Origin: CAYVTV01 sp964454295
Lineage (GTDB): Bacteria > Bacteroidota > Bacteroidia > Bacteroidales > GCA-2748055
Direction of reading: 5' to 3'
DNA length: 19,721 bases
Assembly (NCBI GenBank): GCA_964454295.1
Contig: CAYVTV010000047.1
Coordinates: forward strand, 1-19,721
Shown here: positions 1-7,119 of the stretch, piece after piece
Layout of the letters: each line of letters starts with the position of its first letter
Position numbering within the stretch: position 1 is the first letter of the stretch
Position numbers and translations under genes: made by a program
Notes under the pieces: generated by a model
The model's input: only the letters and a program-made list of their open reading frames with translations
What the model was told of the DNA's origin: nothing
The model's database searches: none

Positions 1-1
1 T

Positions 2-772
2 GTGAATGACCGGCTCGGGATGTTAGTTAAAGCTTTTTTGATGGTGAACCACGTAAATTTTACCTTTCTTACAGAATTTCAAGGTAATACCAGACTTGCA
101 CTGGCTTATCTTGACAAAAACAATAATGCCGATTATTCCTTTTACCAGGATACCGGACATACATTCAGATTTCAAATTCCTGATTTCAGAGAAGGAGATA
201 TATTATTACATGGGTCATCCTTTTCGCTGAAGGAAGAAAATCAAAATCTGCTGAGAGAGCTTATCTCTACCTGCAGGAAGAACAATGTGCTGATCCATTA
301 TGATCCCAACTTCCGAAGTTCTTATAAAAAAAGGCTTGGCGAGATTATTCCCCGTATCTTGTTTAACATTGAAAATGCCCATATAATAAAGGGTTCCAAC
401 GATGATTTCAGTGAAATTTTCGGAACAACTGATGTCTGGAGCACATACAAAAAAATAGATCTTTTAGGGAATAAAATTCTTATTTATACAATGGGAGCGA
501 AAGGTGTATGGTTAAAAACCCGTGATATGGAGATGTTTGTTGAATCGGAAAAAGTAACCCCAGTGAGCACCATAGGTGCAGGGGATACTTTTAATGCAGG
601 AATTCTCTACGGACTTTTAAGGCATGGAATTACCACAGATAATTTACATAACATTCCGGAAGAGATATGGAAAGATATCTTAGTGAGATCATCGAAATTT
701 GCTGCAAATGTTTGTCTGAGCCTGGATAATTATTTGCCGGCAGATTATAAAGATGCTAGTATGCCCATTTAA
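2..772 (+). CDS. PfkB-family sugar kinase (5' end outside window)
   Basis: This is the C-terminal ~256 residues of a ribokinase/PfkB-fold carbohydrate kinase, an ATP-dependent cytoplasmic kinase of the fructokinase type. The diagnostic C-terminal signature STIGAGDTFNAGI is at residues ~190-202; its Asp is the catalytic base and the GAGD loop forms the anion hole. Upstream are the family-typical IHYDPNFRSS and IIKGSNDDFSEIFG segments. The reading frame is open from the window edge. Full-length members are ~295-310 residues, so about 40-50 N-terminal residues, including the usual sugar-binding GG motif, lie outside, and the GTG at position 2 should not be taken as the start. The substrate cannot be assigned from this part. 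The gene converges on fabH and its last 17 bases overlap the fabH end, leaving no room for a terminator between them. Confidence 0.9.
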   Translation: MNDRLGMLVKAFLMVNHVNFTFLTEFQGNTRLALAYLDKNNNADYSFYQDTGHTFRFQIPDFREGDILLHGSSFSLKEENQNLLRELISTCRKNNVLIHYDPNFRSSYKKRLGEIIPRILFNIENAHIIKGSNDDFSEIFGTTDVWSTYKKIDLLGNKILIYTMGAKGVWLKTRDMEMFVESEKVTPVSTIGAGDTFNAGILYGLLRHGITTDNLHNIPEEIWKDILVRSSKFAANVCLSLDNYLPADYKDASMPI

Positions 773-1745
773 GGTATATTGACCCCCAGGTAAAACCGCC
801 TCCAAACGAAGAGAGGATAATATTATCCCCTTTTTTCAATTTAGGTTCCCATTCCCATAGACAGAGCGGGATAGTAGCAGCAGTGGTATTCCCAAAGTGT
901 TCGATATTGATCATTACCTTTTCCCTGGCAAGCTTCATTCTTTTTGCGGTAGCTTCAATGATACGCATATTTGCCTGATGGGGAACAAACCATTGTATAT
1001 CGTCGGATGTCAGGTTATTTCTTTCCATTATTTCAATTGAAACATCAGCCATTTTAGAAACTGCGACTTTAAAAACAGTCTGTCCTTCCTGATAGATAAA
1101 GTGCTCTTTATTATCAACCGTCTCATGTGAAGCAGGATTAAGTGACCCGCCGGCTTTCAGGTATAGATGTTTGTATCCTGAACCATCTACTCCCAAAATA
1201 TGGTCAATGATACCGTTTTCGTTATCAGAAGGTTCAAGAAGGGCAGCTGAAGCACCATCTCCGAAAAGAGGGCAGGTAGTTCTGTCTGTGTAATCAGTAA
1301 GTACAGACATTTTATCAGCACCTATTACTATTACCTTTTTATACGAACCAGACTGAATAAACCGGTTACCGGTTTCCAGGGCAAAAATAAACCCTGAACA
1401 TGCTGCCAGCACGTCGTAACCCCAGGCATTCACAAGACCGCATTTATAACACACCAGATTTGATGTTGACGGGAACATCATATCAGGTGTAATGGTTGCA
1501 CAAATTACAAGGTCAACATCTGCCGGTTTTGTACCGGTTTTTTTCAATAAAGCTTTTACAGCTTCAGCAGCCATATCAGAAGTAGCTTTATTTTTATCCT
1601 TCAGTATTCTTCTTTCCTTAATTCCGATGCGTTGCATGATCCACTCATCGGAAGTCTCAACCATTTTACTTAATTCATCATTTGTAAGCCGGTAATCTGG
1701 CACCCATCCCTGAATGCCTTTAATCGCTGTTATTATTTTTCCCAT
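756..1745 (-). CDS. fabH: 3-oxoacyl-ACP synthase III (FabH)
   Basis: This cytoplasmic ketoacyl-ACP synthase III condenses an acyl-CoA primer, usually acetyl-CoA, with malonyl-ACP to start fatty acid synthesis. The 329 residues match the usual family length. The thiolase-fold catalytic triad is intact: Cys116 in DVLAACSGF, His256 in VPHQANMR and Asn286 in GNTTAA. The C-terminal SSFGGGFTWGS glycine-rich segment is also typical. The ATG at 1743-1745 overlaps the plsX end by 26 bp, so the two are probably translationally coupled. It is the last gene of DUF177-rpmF-plsX-fabH, an order conserved in many bacteria. Its 3' end overlaps the convergent sugar kinase gene. No key residue is missing. Confidence 0.97.
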   Translation of the reverse strand: MGKIITAIKGIQGWVPDYRLTNDELSKMVETSDEWIMQRIGIKERRILKDKNKATSDMAAEAVKALLKKTGTKPADVDLVICATITPDMMFPSTSNLVCYKCGLVNAWGYDVLAACSGFIFALETGNRFIQSGSYKKVIVIGADKMSVLTDYTDRTTCPLFGDGASAALLEPSDNENGIIDHILGVDGSGYKHLYLKAGGSLNPASHETVDNKEHFIYQEGQTVFKVAVSKMADVSIEIMERNNLTSDDIQWFVPHQANMRIIEATAKRMKLAREKVMINIEHFGNTTAATIPLCLWEWEPKLKKGDNIILSSFGGGFTWGSIYLKWAY

Positions 1746-2685
1746 TTTCCAGAGCAGTTTTTATTTTATCAGTTATGTCTGACCCTGTAACTTTAACTGC
1801 CTGCAGGATCATATTTTTAATTGCAAGAGGACTGGAGATTCCATGGCCGACGAGAACCGGCTTATTGATACCCAGTACCGGCGTGCCTCCAAAATGCTCA
1901 TAATTGAAAGTCTCAAAGAATTCGTCATATATTTTTTTCTTTCTCAGCAAGCGATAAAACCCTTCTGCTTCCTTAAGAATTACGTTTCCGATAAAGCCAT
2001 CACACACCAGCACTTCTGAGGCAGAATTATAAAAAAGGTCAACTCCCTCAACATTTCCCACAAAGTTAAAGTCAGATGAATCTTTCATAAGATGGTAAGC
2101 AGATTTAACGATCAGGCTTCCCTTCTCCTCCTCTCTGCCAATGTTAATAAGGCCAACTCTGGGATTTGTCACATTGAAAATACTTTCTGAGTATGCAGCT
2201 CCAAGTATACCATATTGACAGAGAACATCAGGACGGCAATCGGGATTAAGTCCAACATCCAGCAAAATACTCGGAAACCCTTCAAGGTTAGGAATAACAG
2301 CTGCCACTGCAGGCCTGATAATGCCGGGAATAAGATTTATTACCTGGATTGCCCCTATCATAACAGCTCCGGTACTCCCGGCACTGCAAAAGGCATCAAT
2401 TTCTCCTGATTTTAACTTCCTGAAACCCTTAACAATTCCGGAATCAATTTTTTTTGAGAATGCCTTGTAGGGTTGATCATTCATTGCAATAGTTTCAGAA
2501 CAATGAACAATCTTCATATTACCGATTTCCACATTATTCTCTTCCGCTGTCCGGTTTATCAGTTCCTTGTCGCCAAAAAGAATAATTTCAATACTGTCAG
2601 AAACTTCACCATGAGCAAGAGAAGCGCCAACGATGGTACTTACAGGAGCGAAATCTCCTCCCATAATATCTATGCCAACTCTCAT
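1720..2685 (-). CDS. plsX: Phosphate acyltransferase PlsX
   Basis: PlsX converts acyl-ACP to acyl-phosphate, the acyl donor for PlsY in phosphatidic acid synthesis; it is a peripheral membrane/cytoplasmic enzyme. The 321-residue protein starts with the family hallmark MRVGIDIMGGDFAP and keeps SAGSTGAVMIGA (~101-112), LLDVGLNPDC (~141-150), LINIGREEEKG (~180-190) and CDGFIGNVILKEAEG (~229-243). The ATG start gives this canonical N-terminus; no Shine-Dalgarno sequence precedes it, which is normal for Bacteroidota. It lies 34 bp downstream of rpmF and overlaps fabH by 26 bp, so one transcript is likely to couple ribosomal protein L32 with membrane lipid synthesis. Confidence 0.97.
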   Translation of the reverse strand: MRVGIDIMGGDFAPVSTIVGASLAHGEVSDSIEIILFGDKELINRTAEENNVEIGNMKIVHCSETIAMNDQPYKAFSKKIDSGIVKGFRKLKSGEIDAFCSAGSTGAVMIGAIQVINLIPGIIRPAVAAVIPNLEGFPSILLDVGLNPDCRPDVLCQYGILGAAYSESIFNVTNPRVGLINIGREEEKGSLIVKSAYHLMKDSSDFNFVGNVEGVDLFYNSASEVLVCDGFIGNVILKEAEGFYRLLRKKKIYDEFFETFNYEHFGGTPVLGINKPVLVGHGISSPLAIKNMILQAVKVTGSDITDKIKTALENGKNNNSD

Positions 2686-2719
2686 CTGTTAATATTGTGT
2701 TTGGGATCCGGTGCTGAAA

Positions 2720-2914
2720 TTATTTTGCCCCTGATTCCTTTTCAATCACTAATTTACCTTTATGATACAGATTTCCATCAACATAATACGCTTTATGCCT
2801 TTCATGTACCGTACCAGTGGTGGGACATACAGATAATACAGGTTCCTTAAGACTATCATGGCTTCTTCTTTTATCCCTCCTGGTTTTTGAAGTTTTTCTT
2901 TTTGGATGTGGCAT
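2720..2914 (-). CDS. rpmF: 50S ribosomal protein L32 (zinc-ligand-poor form)
   Basis: This is a small basic component of the large ribosomal subunit. The 64 residues begin MPHPKRKTSKTRRDKRRSHD, the conserved arginine/lysine-rich N-terminus of L32. Many L32 proteins have a four-cysteine zinc ribbon; here only Cys30 remains, in VCPTTGTVHERH, so the protein should not bind zinc tetrahedrally. From memory, this PTTG...H form is usual in flavobacteria and relatives and is not a defect. It lies 13 bp downstream of the DUF177 gene and 34 bp upstream of plsX. Confidence 0.97.
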   Translation of the reverse strand: MPHPKRKTSKTRRDKRRSHDSLKEPVLSVCPTTGTVHERHKAYYVDGNLYHKGKLVIEKESGAK

Positions 2915-2927
2915 TGCTTTTTAAAAT

Positions 2928-3443
2928 TTAGTTTAAAATATTCCTTAAATTATTCCATACCGGGTTGATTTCCGGTTGATCAGATGTATATTTATCCAGT
3001 AATATCAACATTTCCGCATTGCAGGTAAGTTCTCCGTTATTATCTGCGGGATGAACCTTTTTTATCGGCACACTCAAGGCTGAAAACTCGAAGATATACT
3101 GTGCGATGTTCAGCCTTGTCTCACCCTCCGGGATAATAACTACATTATCACTTAATTCCTCATAGGTTTTACCGAAGCGAACATACAGCTTTTGTTTCGA
3201 TTCAATATCCATATTAAACTCATCCAGGCATCTGTCGCAAATAAGTTTTAACAGGCCGGTTATATGAAAATCGAGTTCTAAAAAATTGTTTTTTTTCAGA
3301 AGTATAAGGTGTGTTTTGATGCTACCTCCGATTATGTCCTGATTATTAAACTGTGCAAAGAACTTGTCTTCAGCCCTAAATTCGTACTCATACACACCCT
3401 CTTTTAATCCGCCGAAAGGTATTATATATTCTTCCAGTATCAT
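2928..3443 (-). CDS. yceD: DUF177 (YceD-family) protein
   Basis: This is a 171-residue member of the DUF177/YceD family, which is almost always found upstream of rpmF. Visible signatures are the paired cysteines in LICDRCLDEF (Cys69, Cys72), the acidic middle, a later Cys141, and the C-terminal NPVWNNLRNIL, matching the usual DPRW..L ending. The molecular function is not firmly established; some work links YceD proteins to 23S rRNA or ribosome biogenesis. It is the first gene of the DUF177-rpmF-plsX-fabH operon, and an exact TAnnTTTG element lies 27 bp upstream of its ATG. Confidence 0.92.
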   Translation of the reverse strand: MILEEYIIPFGGLKEGVYEYEFRAEDKFFAQFNNQDIIGGSIKTHLILLKKNNFLELDFHITGLLKLICDRCLDEFNMDIESKQKLYVRFGKTYEELSDNVVIIPEGETRLNIAQYIFEFSALSVPIKKVHPADNNGELTCNAEMLILLDKYTSDQPEINPVWNNLRNILN

Positions 3444-3469
3444 AAAAACACCCTTATTTTTTAACCGTG

Positions 3470-3477
3470 CAAAAGTA
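3470..3477 (-). promoter_or_regulatory. Bacteroidota -7 element for the yceD-rpmF-plsX-fabH operon
   Basis: On the minus strand this reads TACTTTTG, an exact match to the Bacteroidota primary-sigma -7 consensus TAnnTTTG. The element ends 26 bp before the yceD ATG, predicting a leader of about 20 nt. I do not see a convincing -33 TTTG at the expected distance, only a T-rich run. Confidence 0.5.
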
Positions 3478-3646
3478 TAAATTAATATTTGAATAAAAAA
3501 AACTTATTATATCGAACTCACCTTAAGGTATTCACTTCATTTGTGGGTTTATTGCGCTAAGTTTCCTGAGGGTTAAAGGAAGATGAACACTTCACCTGTA
3601 AAAATCTGAGAAAAAAGGGAGCTGCTAAAGGAGAGGAAAATAATAT

Positions 3647-4030
3647 TCAGTTATTTTGCATAAGCTTGTCAATAGTCTGCATCAATATATCGACAAAGTA
3701 ATCATTTTTGGGAATATACTGGTTAGCTCCGTTCCTGATGTATTCAGCAGCCAGGTTGTCATTGCCTTTACCGCTCAGGATGATCACCGGGATATTTTTG
3801 TTTTTACTGCGTATGTTTTTAAGTATTTCAAGACCATTCATTGCTTTATTATCCTGCGAATTAAACAAGTGATCCAGGACGATAAGCTGTGGATTGGCAT
3901 CAAGATGTTTCAGGCATTCTTCCCCTGAAATAAACGTTCTCACTTCATAACCCTGCCTGTTATTAATAGTATATTCGAGCAGATTCAGAATCATTTTATC
4001 GTCATCCACAAAATAAATAAGTTTACTCAT
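3647..4030 (-). CDS. Stand-alone CheY-like response regulator receiver protein
   Basis: This single receiver domain (127 residues) has no output domain, so it probably acts by protein-protein contact or phosphotransfer. The acidic pocket is Asp9-Asp10-Asp11, the phospho-acceptor is Asp53 in LIVLDHLF, the switch hydroxyl is Ser86 in IILSGKG, the aromatic switch position is Tyr105, and the conserved lysine is Lys108 in YIPK. All residues needed for phosphorylation are present. A stretch after Asp53 (NSQDNKAMNG) is slightly longer than in classical CheY. No histidine kinase gene is adjacent; the nearest in the window is the one at 16769, about 13 kb away, and no pairing can be claimed. An exact TAnnTTTG element at 4076-4083 suggests its own promoter. 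Confidence 0.9.
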   Translation of the reverse strand: MSKLIYFVDDDKMILNLLEYTINNRQGYEVRTFISGEECLKHLDANPQLIVLDHLFNSQDNKAMNGLEILKNIRSKNKNIPVIILSGKGNDNLAAEYIRNGANQYIPKNDYFVDILMQTIDKLMQNN

Positions 4031-4075
4031 AATCTAAAGGGTTCAAACGGGTTTAGTCGCAATTCAAAATTCACT

Positions 4076-4083
4076 CAAATGTA
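4076..4083 (-). promoter_or_regulatory. Bacteroidota -7 element for the receiver-protein gene
   Basis: The minus strand reads TACATTTG, an exact TAnnTTTG match. It ends 45 bp before the ATG of the receiver protein and lies between that gene and the upstream tRNA, so it probably drives the gene alone. No clear -33 element was found. Confidence 0.45.
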
Positions 4084-4190
4084 CAAAAAAAATGTTTCTT
4101 TTCCATTTTTAAGATAATATTGCAAAACATTGTTAATCTTTTACTTAAAATTACCTGCCTGTTAGATGAACACGCGTCGTCTGACTGATG

Positions 4191-4264
4191 TGGGCTATGC
4201 GGGATTCGAACCTGCGACTTCTACCCTGTCAAGGTAGCACTCTAAACCACTGAGTTAATAGCCC
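4191..4264 (-). tRNA. tRNA-Val (GAC)
   Basis: The minus strand folds as a complete tRNA. The acceptor stem pairs GGGCTAT with ATAGCCC. The D stem is ACTC/GAGT. The anticodon stem is CTACC/GGTAG around the loop TTGACAG, giving anticodon GAC (valine, codons GUC/GUU). The T stem is GCAGG/CCTGC around TTCGAAT. The discriminator base is A. CCA is not encoded (the next bases are CAT), so it must be added after transcription. The gene stands alone with its own promoter element at 4273-4280. Confidence 0.96.
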
Positions 4265-4272
4265 GTCCTTTG

Positions 4273-4280
4273 CAAATATA
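4273..4280 (-). promoter_or_regulatory. Bacteroidota -7 element for tRNA-Val
   Basis: The minus strand reads TATATTTG followed by C, an exact match to TAnnTTTG. It ends 8 bp before the first base of the mature tRNA, so transcription should start at or just before the 5' end of the tRNA. Confidence 0.55.
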
Positions 4281-4292
4281 ATAAAATTAAGA

Positions 4293-4988
4293 TTACCGGT
4301 TTTCAGCGAAACGTACTTCTTTTGAGTCTGGGTTATATAGATTTTTAAGATCTTTTGATTTCATATTAAAGGTCAACGCGATGTAGAATATCTGTGTTTT
4401 TTCATAATCAGAATAGTCAACCGGCAGGCCAAAGTCCCTTCCACGAAAGTCTTTATTCAGGAAATTTCCGGGATAATATTTACACTTAACATTAATCCCT
4501 CCGGGGAATTGCATGCCGCAGAATACAGAAGGTGCCAGTCTGTTGGTCCGGCTGCTGAACCATTCGCTGTATTTTGATCTGGAATTTCCGGATATTTGTT
4601 TTTGCTTATAATGAAAAAACAGTTCGCACTCTCCTCCCCCGTAGAAATACAGATGGTTGTTAAAGGACCCTATTTTGAAAGCTGCAGGAATACCAAGTGC
4701 ATAGGATCTTCTTTTTTCCACGTAGTTATCATGATCGGTAATAAAACCTATATTACGCAGACCCAAGCCGGTATATATCCCAAAATTATTATCAAAATCA
4801 AAATGCCGTTGCCGTCCAAGATGCAGGAACAAGGTAAATCTCATTTTTGAATTGAGGTTTTCTCCCATATATTCCACATCAGAGAAAGCAAAAATAATCT
4901 CCCCGCCGTTTTCAGTATAAGTTTTCTGTGCATCAGTTCTAATTATTGTAACCAGAATAAGAATGCCTGTAAAAATTAATGACTTCAT
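4293..4988 (-). CDS. Secreted outer-membrane beta-barrel-like protein, unknown function
   Basis: This 231-residue protein has a clear signal peptide (MKSLIFTGILILVTIIRTDA, cut near Ala-Gln at ~20-21). The mature part has alternating aromatic/polar strands and glycine turns, such as FGIYTGLGLRNIGF (~68-81), LYFYGGGECELFFHYK and the near-terminal IFYIALTFNM, as expected for a small outer-membrane barrel of the PorT-like/OMP_b-brl type. The end is a charged tail rather than a terminal aromatic residue, which is unusual for a classical barrel. I do not recognise a specific family. It starts 35 bp after lhgO and has no TAnnTTTG element of its own, so it is probably the last gene of the aminotransferase-lhgO transcript. 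The functional link to that pair is unclear. Confidence 0.75.
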   Translation of the reverse strand: MKSLIFTGILILVTIIRTDAQKTYTENGGEIIFAFSDVEYMGENLNSKMRFTLFLHLGRQRHFDFDNNFGIYTGLGLRNIGFITDHDNYVEKRRSYALGIPAAFKIGSFNNHLYFYGGGECELFFHYKQKQISGNSRSKYSEWFSSRTNRLAPSVFCGMQFPGGINVKCKYYPGNFLNKDFRGRDFGLPVDYSDYEKTQIFYIALTFNMKSKDLKNLYNPDSKEVRFAENR

Positions 4989-5023
4989 TTATTTAAGATA
5001 TAGTATACATTAAATTTAGTATT

Positions 5024-6223
5024 TTAATTCCTCTTTATGACTTTTTCCGCAATATATTTTCCGATAGACAATGAAGCTGTTGCAGCCGGTGATGGAGCAT
5101 TCAAAACATTTACTGCATACTCATTTTCTGCGAAATAAAAATCATCCAGCAAATTCCCCTTCCTGTCGCAGGCTTGTGCCCTTACTCCTGCACCACCAGG
5201 AATGATATCATCCTTTTCAATTTCAGGTACAAGCTTCTGAAGTGCACGGGTAAAAGCTGACTTACAAAGTGACCGGTAGTATTCACCTGTTCCCATTCCT
5301 GCATATCTGATAATTACTTTCCCGAAGCCTGGCCATGAAACATATGACCAAAGATCTGAAATCGAAATATCTGTTTTTTTATATCCTTCCCTTTTAAATG
5401 CCAGCACTGCATTAGGGCCTGCTTCCACGCACCCGTTTATCCTTTTTGTAAAATGAACACCTAAAAAGGGAAACTGCGGATCTGGTACCGGATACACCAG
5501 TGATTTCACCAGTGATTCTTTTTCCGGTTTGAGTTTATAATATTCGCCTCTGAATGGTATTATGCGTAGTCCCGGATCTTTAACTGTCATCCTCGCAATA
5601 CGGTCGGAATGCAGACCTGCTGTGTTGACAATCAGTCTGGTCTCAAAAGCTTTCAGGCTGGTTTGCACAACAGGAATGTTCACCTTAATATTAATTCCTG
5701 TGACCCTGGCAGAAGTGTATATTTCAGCACCATACCGGGCACGAAGTATTTCCGCAAGTTTCCTGCATACTTCTTTAAAATCAATAATCCCGGTATATGG
5801 AAGGTAAATAGCAGCTATTCCGTTTGCATGAGGTTCATATTCAAGTATCTCTTCCTGCTTTAACAAACGTATCTTTGTAAGTCCGTTTTCCATCCCTCTC
5901 CGGTACAGATTATCAAGTGCAGGAAGTTCTTTCTTATCCACAGCAACAATAAGCTTACCGCAAAGATCATACGGTATCTCATGCTCATTGCAGAAATTCA
6001 GTAAACTGGTATAACCTTCAAGGCAATTTTTCGCTTTAAGGCTTCCGGGTTTATAATAAATTCCCGAATGTATAACTCCGCTGTTATTGCCGGTCTGGTG
6101 AGAGGCAAGATCAGCTTCCTTTTCAAGAAGGCAGAGTTTCAGAGAAGGTCTCTTTTCAAGAATCCTGAAGGCAGTAGCCAATCCGACTATACCTCCTCCA
6201 ATTACACAAACATCATAAATCAT
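5024..6223 (-). CDS. lhgO: L-2-hydroxyglutarate oxidase LhgO (FAD-dependent)
   Basis: This FAD-dependent oxidoreductase oxidises L-2-hydroxyglutarate to 2-oxoglutarate, a metabolite-repair or catabolic step at the inner membrane face. Numbered from the chosen start, the dinucleotide-binding GGGIVG is at 9-14, the ribose-binding acid is Glu34 (LLEKE), and the LhgO hallmark HQTGNNSGVIHSGIYY is at 42-57. The ending GGAGVRAQACDR...NAPSPAATASLSIGKYIAE is also typical. Total length is 399 residues, as in E. coli LhgO. I chose the ATG at 6221-6223 because it puts MIYDVCVIGGG at the N-terminus as in homologues; an upstream in-frame ATG at 6253 would add ten residues (MRIIFPEVFF) deep inside the preceding gene. 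It overlaps the aminotransferase gene by 11 bp, so translational coupling is likely. Confidence 0.93.
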   Translation of the reverse strand: MIYDVCVIGGGIVGLATAFRILEKRPSLKLCLLEKEADLASHQTGNNSGVIHSGIYYKPGSLKAKNCLEGYTSLLNFCNEHEIPYDLCGKLIVAVDKKELPALDNLYRRGMENGLTKIRLLKQEEILEYEPHANGIAAIYLPYTGIIDFKEVCRKLAEILRARYGAEIYTSARVTGINIKVNIPVVQTSLKAFETRLIVNTAGLHSDRIARMTVKDPGLRIIPFRGEYYKLKPEKESLVKSLVYPVPDPQFPFLGVHFTKRINGCVEAGPNAVLAFKREGYKKTDISISDLWSYVSWPGFGKVIIRYAGMGTGEYYRSLCKSAFTRALQKLVPEIEKDDIIPGGAGVRAQACDRKGNLLDDFYFAENEYAVNVLNAPSPAATASLSIGKYIAEKVIKRN

Positions 6224-7052
6224 AAAAAATACTTCTGGAAATATAATCCTCAATCAGCTTATCATATTCTACCATCAGCTTCTGTAGAATGAAGTTTTTA
6301 ACAAGAAATCGTTTCCCGTCAATCTCAGATACAGGCAAAATTTTTGGTGATGTACCTGTAATAAAAGCACTCTCACAGTTCAGCGCATCCGATATCCTGA
6401 ACGCCTGTTCCCTGATTTCGATATTCTTTTCTTTACATATATTAAACACGCATTTTCTGGTTATTCCGGGTAGAATTAAATTTTTAGGCGCTGTTAAAAT
6501 GGTATTTCCCCTGATCATAAAAAAATTGGACTGGCTTCCTTCCGTTACTATACCCTCGTCATTTACCAGTAATATTTCGAAAACCTCATTTTTTTCCCTG
6601 AGTTCGGCAACATTTGCTTTAAAGTCAGGGATCCATTTCTTCACATTTGGCTGTGTCCGCAGAAACTGATGGGTAAGCAGGGGAACACCAAAATTATAAT
6701 CATCCTGGCGTGGATAAGCATACGGAATAGGATAGGCAAAGAAATAATTGTTCTTCTTATCTGCTTCAAAATGGAAAACGAACTTAATATTTCCTGTCTG
6801 CAGTTTATTTGCGTTTATAAGCTCTTTCAGATTACTTCTGAGCATGTTCAGGTCATACCAGACTTTTAACTTTGATAATTCACCTGATTTAACGGCCCGT
6901 TCAAAATGGTCTTCAAGAAACAATACTTTCCCCCGTATGATTCTCACAACTTCATAAATATTTTTTCCTTTGTTCAGGAACTGGGGGTTAAACCTTGCAG
7001 AAGACCTGAGAAAGTTGTTAATACAATAGTAACGGCCTATAATTTCTCTCAT
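6213..7052 (-). CDS. Class IV aminotransferase (BCAT/D-amino-acid transaminase/ADC lyase fold)
   Basis: This PLP-dependent fold-type IV enzyme has 279 residues, the family's usual size. The N-terminal YEVVRIIRGKVLFLEDHFERAVKS (~33-56) is the small-domain substrate region. Lys145 in DFKANVAELR is the expected Schiff-base lysine. Glu171 in VTEGSQSNFFMI is the acid contacting the PLP ring nitrogen and begins the diagnostic EGSxSNxF motif. The sequence does not settle whether it is a branched-chain aminotransferase, a D-amino-acid transaminase or an aminodeoxychorismate lyase. It is first in an operon with lhgO, whose product is 2-oxoglutarate, the common co-product or acceptor of transaminases. 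A TAnnTTTG element and an 18 bp perfect palindrome lie directly upstream. Confidence 0.88.
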   Translation of the reverse strand: MREIIGRYYCINNFLRSSARFNPQFLNKGKNIYEVVRIIRGKVLFLEDHFERAVKSGELSKLKVWYDLNMLRSNLKELINANKLQTGNIKFVFHFEADKKNNYFFAYPIPYAYPRQDDYNFGVPLLTHQFLRTQPNVKKWIPDFKANVAELREKNEVFEILLVNDEGIVTEGSQSNFFMIRGNTILTAPKNLILPGITRKCVFNICKEKNIEIREQAFRISDALNCESAFITGTSPKILPVSEIDGKRFLVKNFILQKLMVEYDKLIEDYISRSIFYDL

Positions 7053-7070
7053 AAATAATCCGGATTATTT
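7053..7070. promoter_or_regulatory. 18 bp perfect palindrome abutting the aminotransferase start
   Basis: AAATAATCCGGATTATTT is its own reverse complement over all 18 bases. It lies immediately before the aminotransferase ATG and just after the -7 element, so the predicted transcription start falls inside it. It could be an operator for a dimeric regulator or a short hairpin in the mRNA leader. Only the symmetry is directly seen. Confidence 0.4.
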
Positions 7071-7072
7071 TA

Positions 7073-7080
7073 CAAAAATA
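7073..7080 (-). promoter_or_regulatory. Bacteroidota -7 element for the aminotransferase-lhgO operon
   Basis: The minus strand reads TATTTTTG, an exact TAnnTTTG match ending 20 bp before the ATG. It lies in the short gap after the diacylglycerol-kinase gene, which supports a new transcription unit starting here. Confidence 0.5.
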
Positions 7081-7119
7081 CAATTGGATGGGTATTATGG
7101 AAATTAATTTGATATATTT

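Noticed and set aside
4191..4264. tRNA-Val as an integration site of a mobile element
   Set aside because: No duplicated tRNA 3' end, integrase or foreign-looking DNA on either side.
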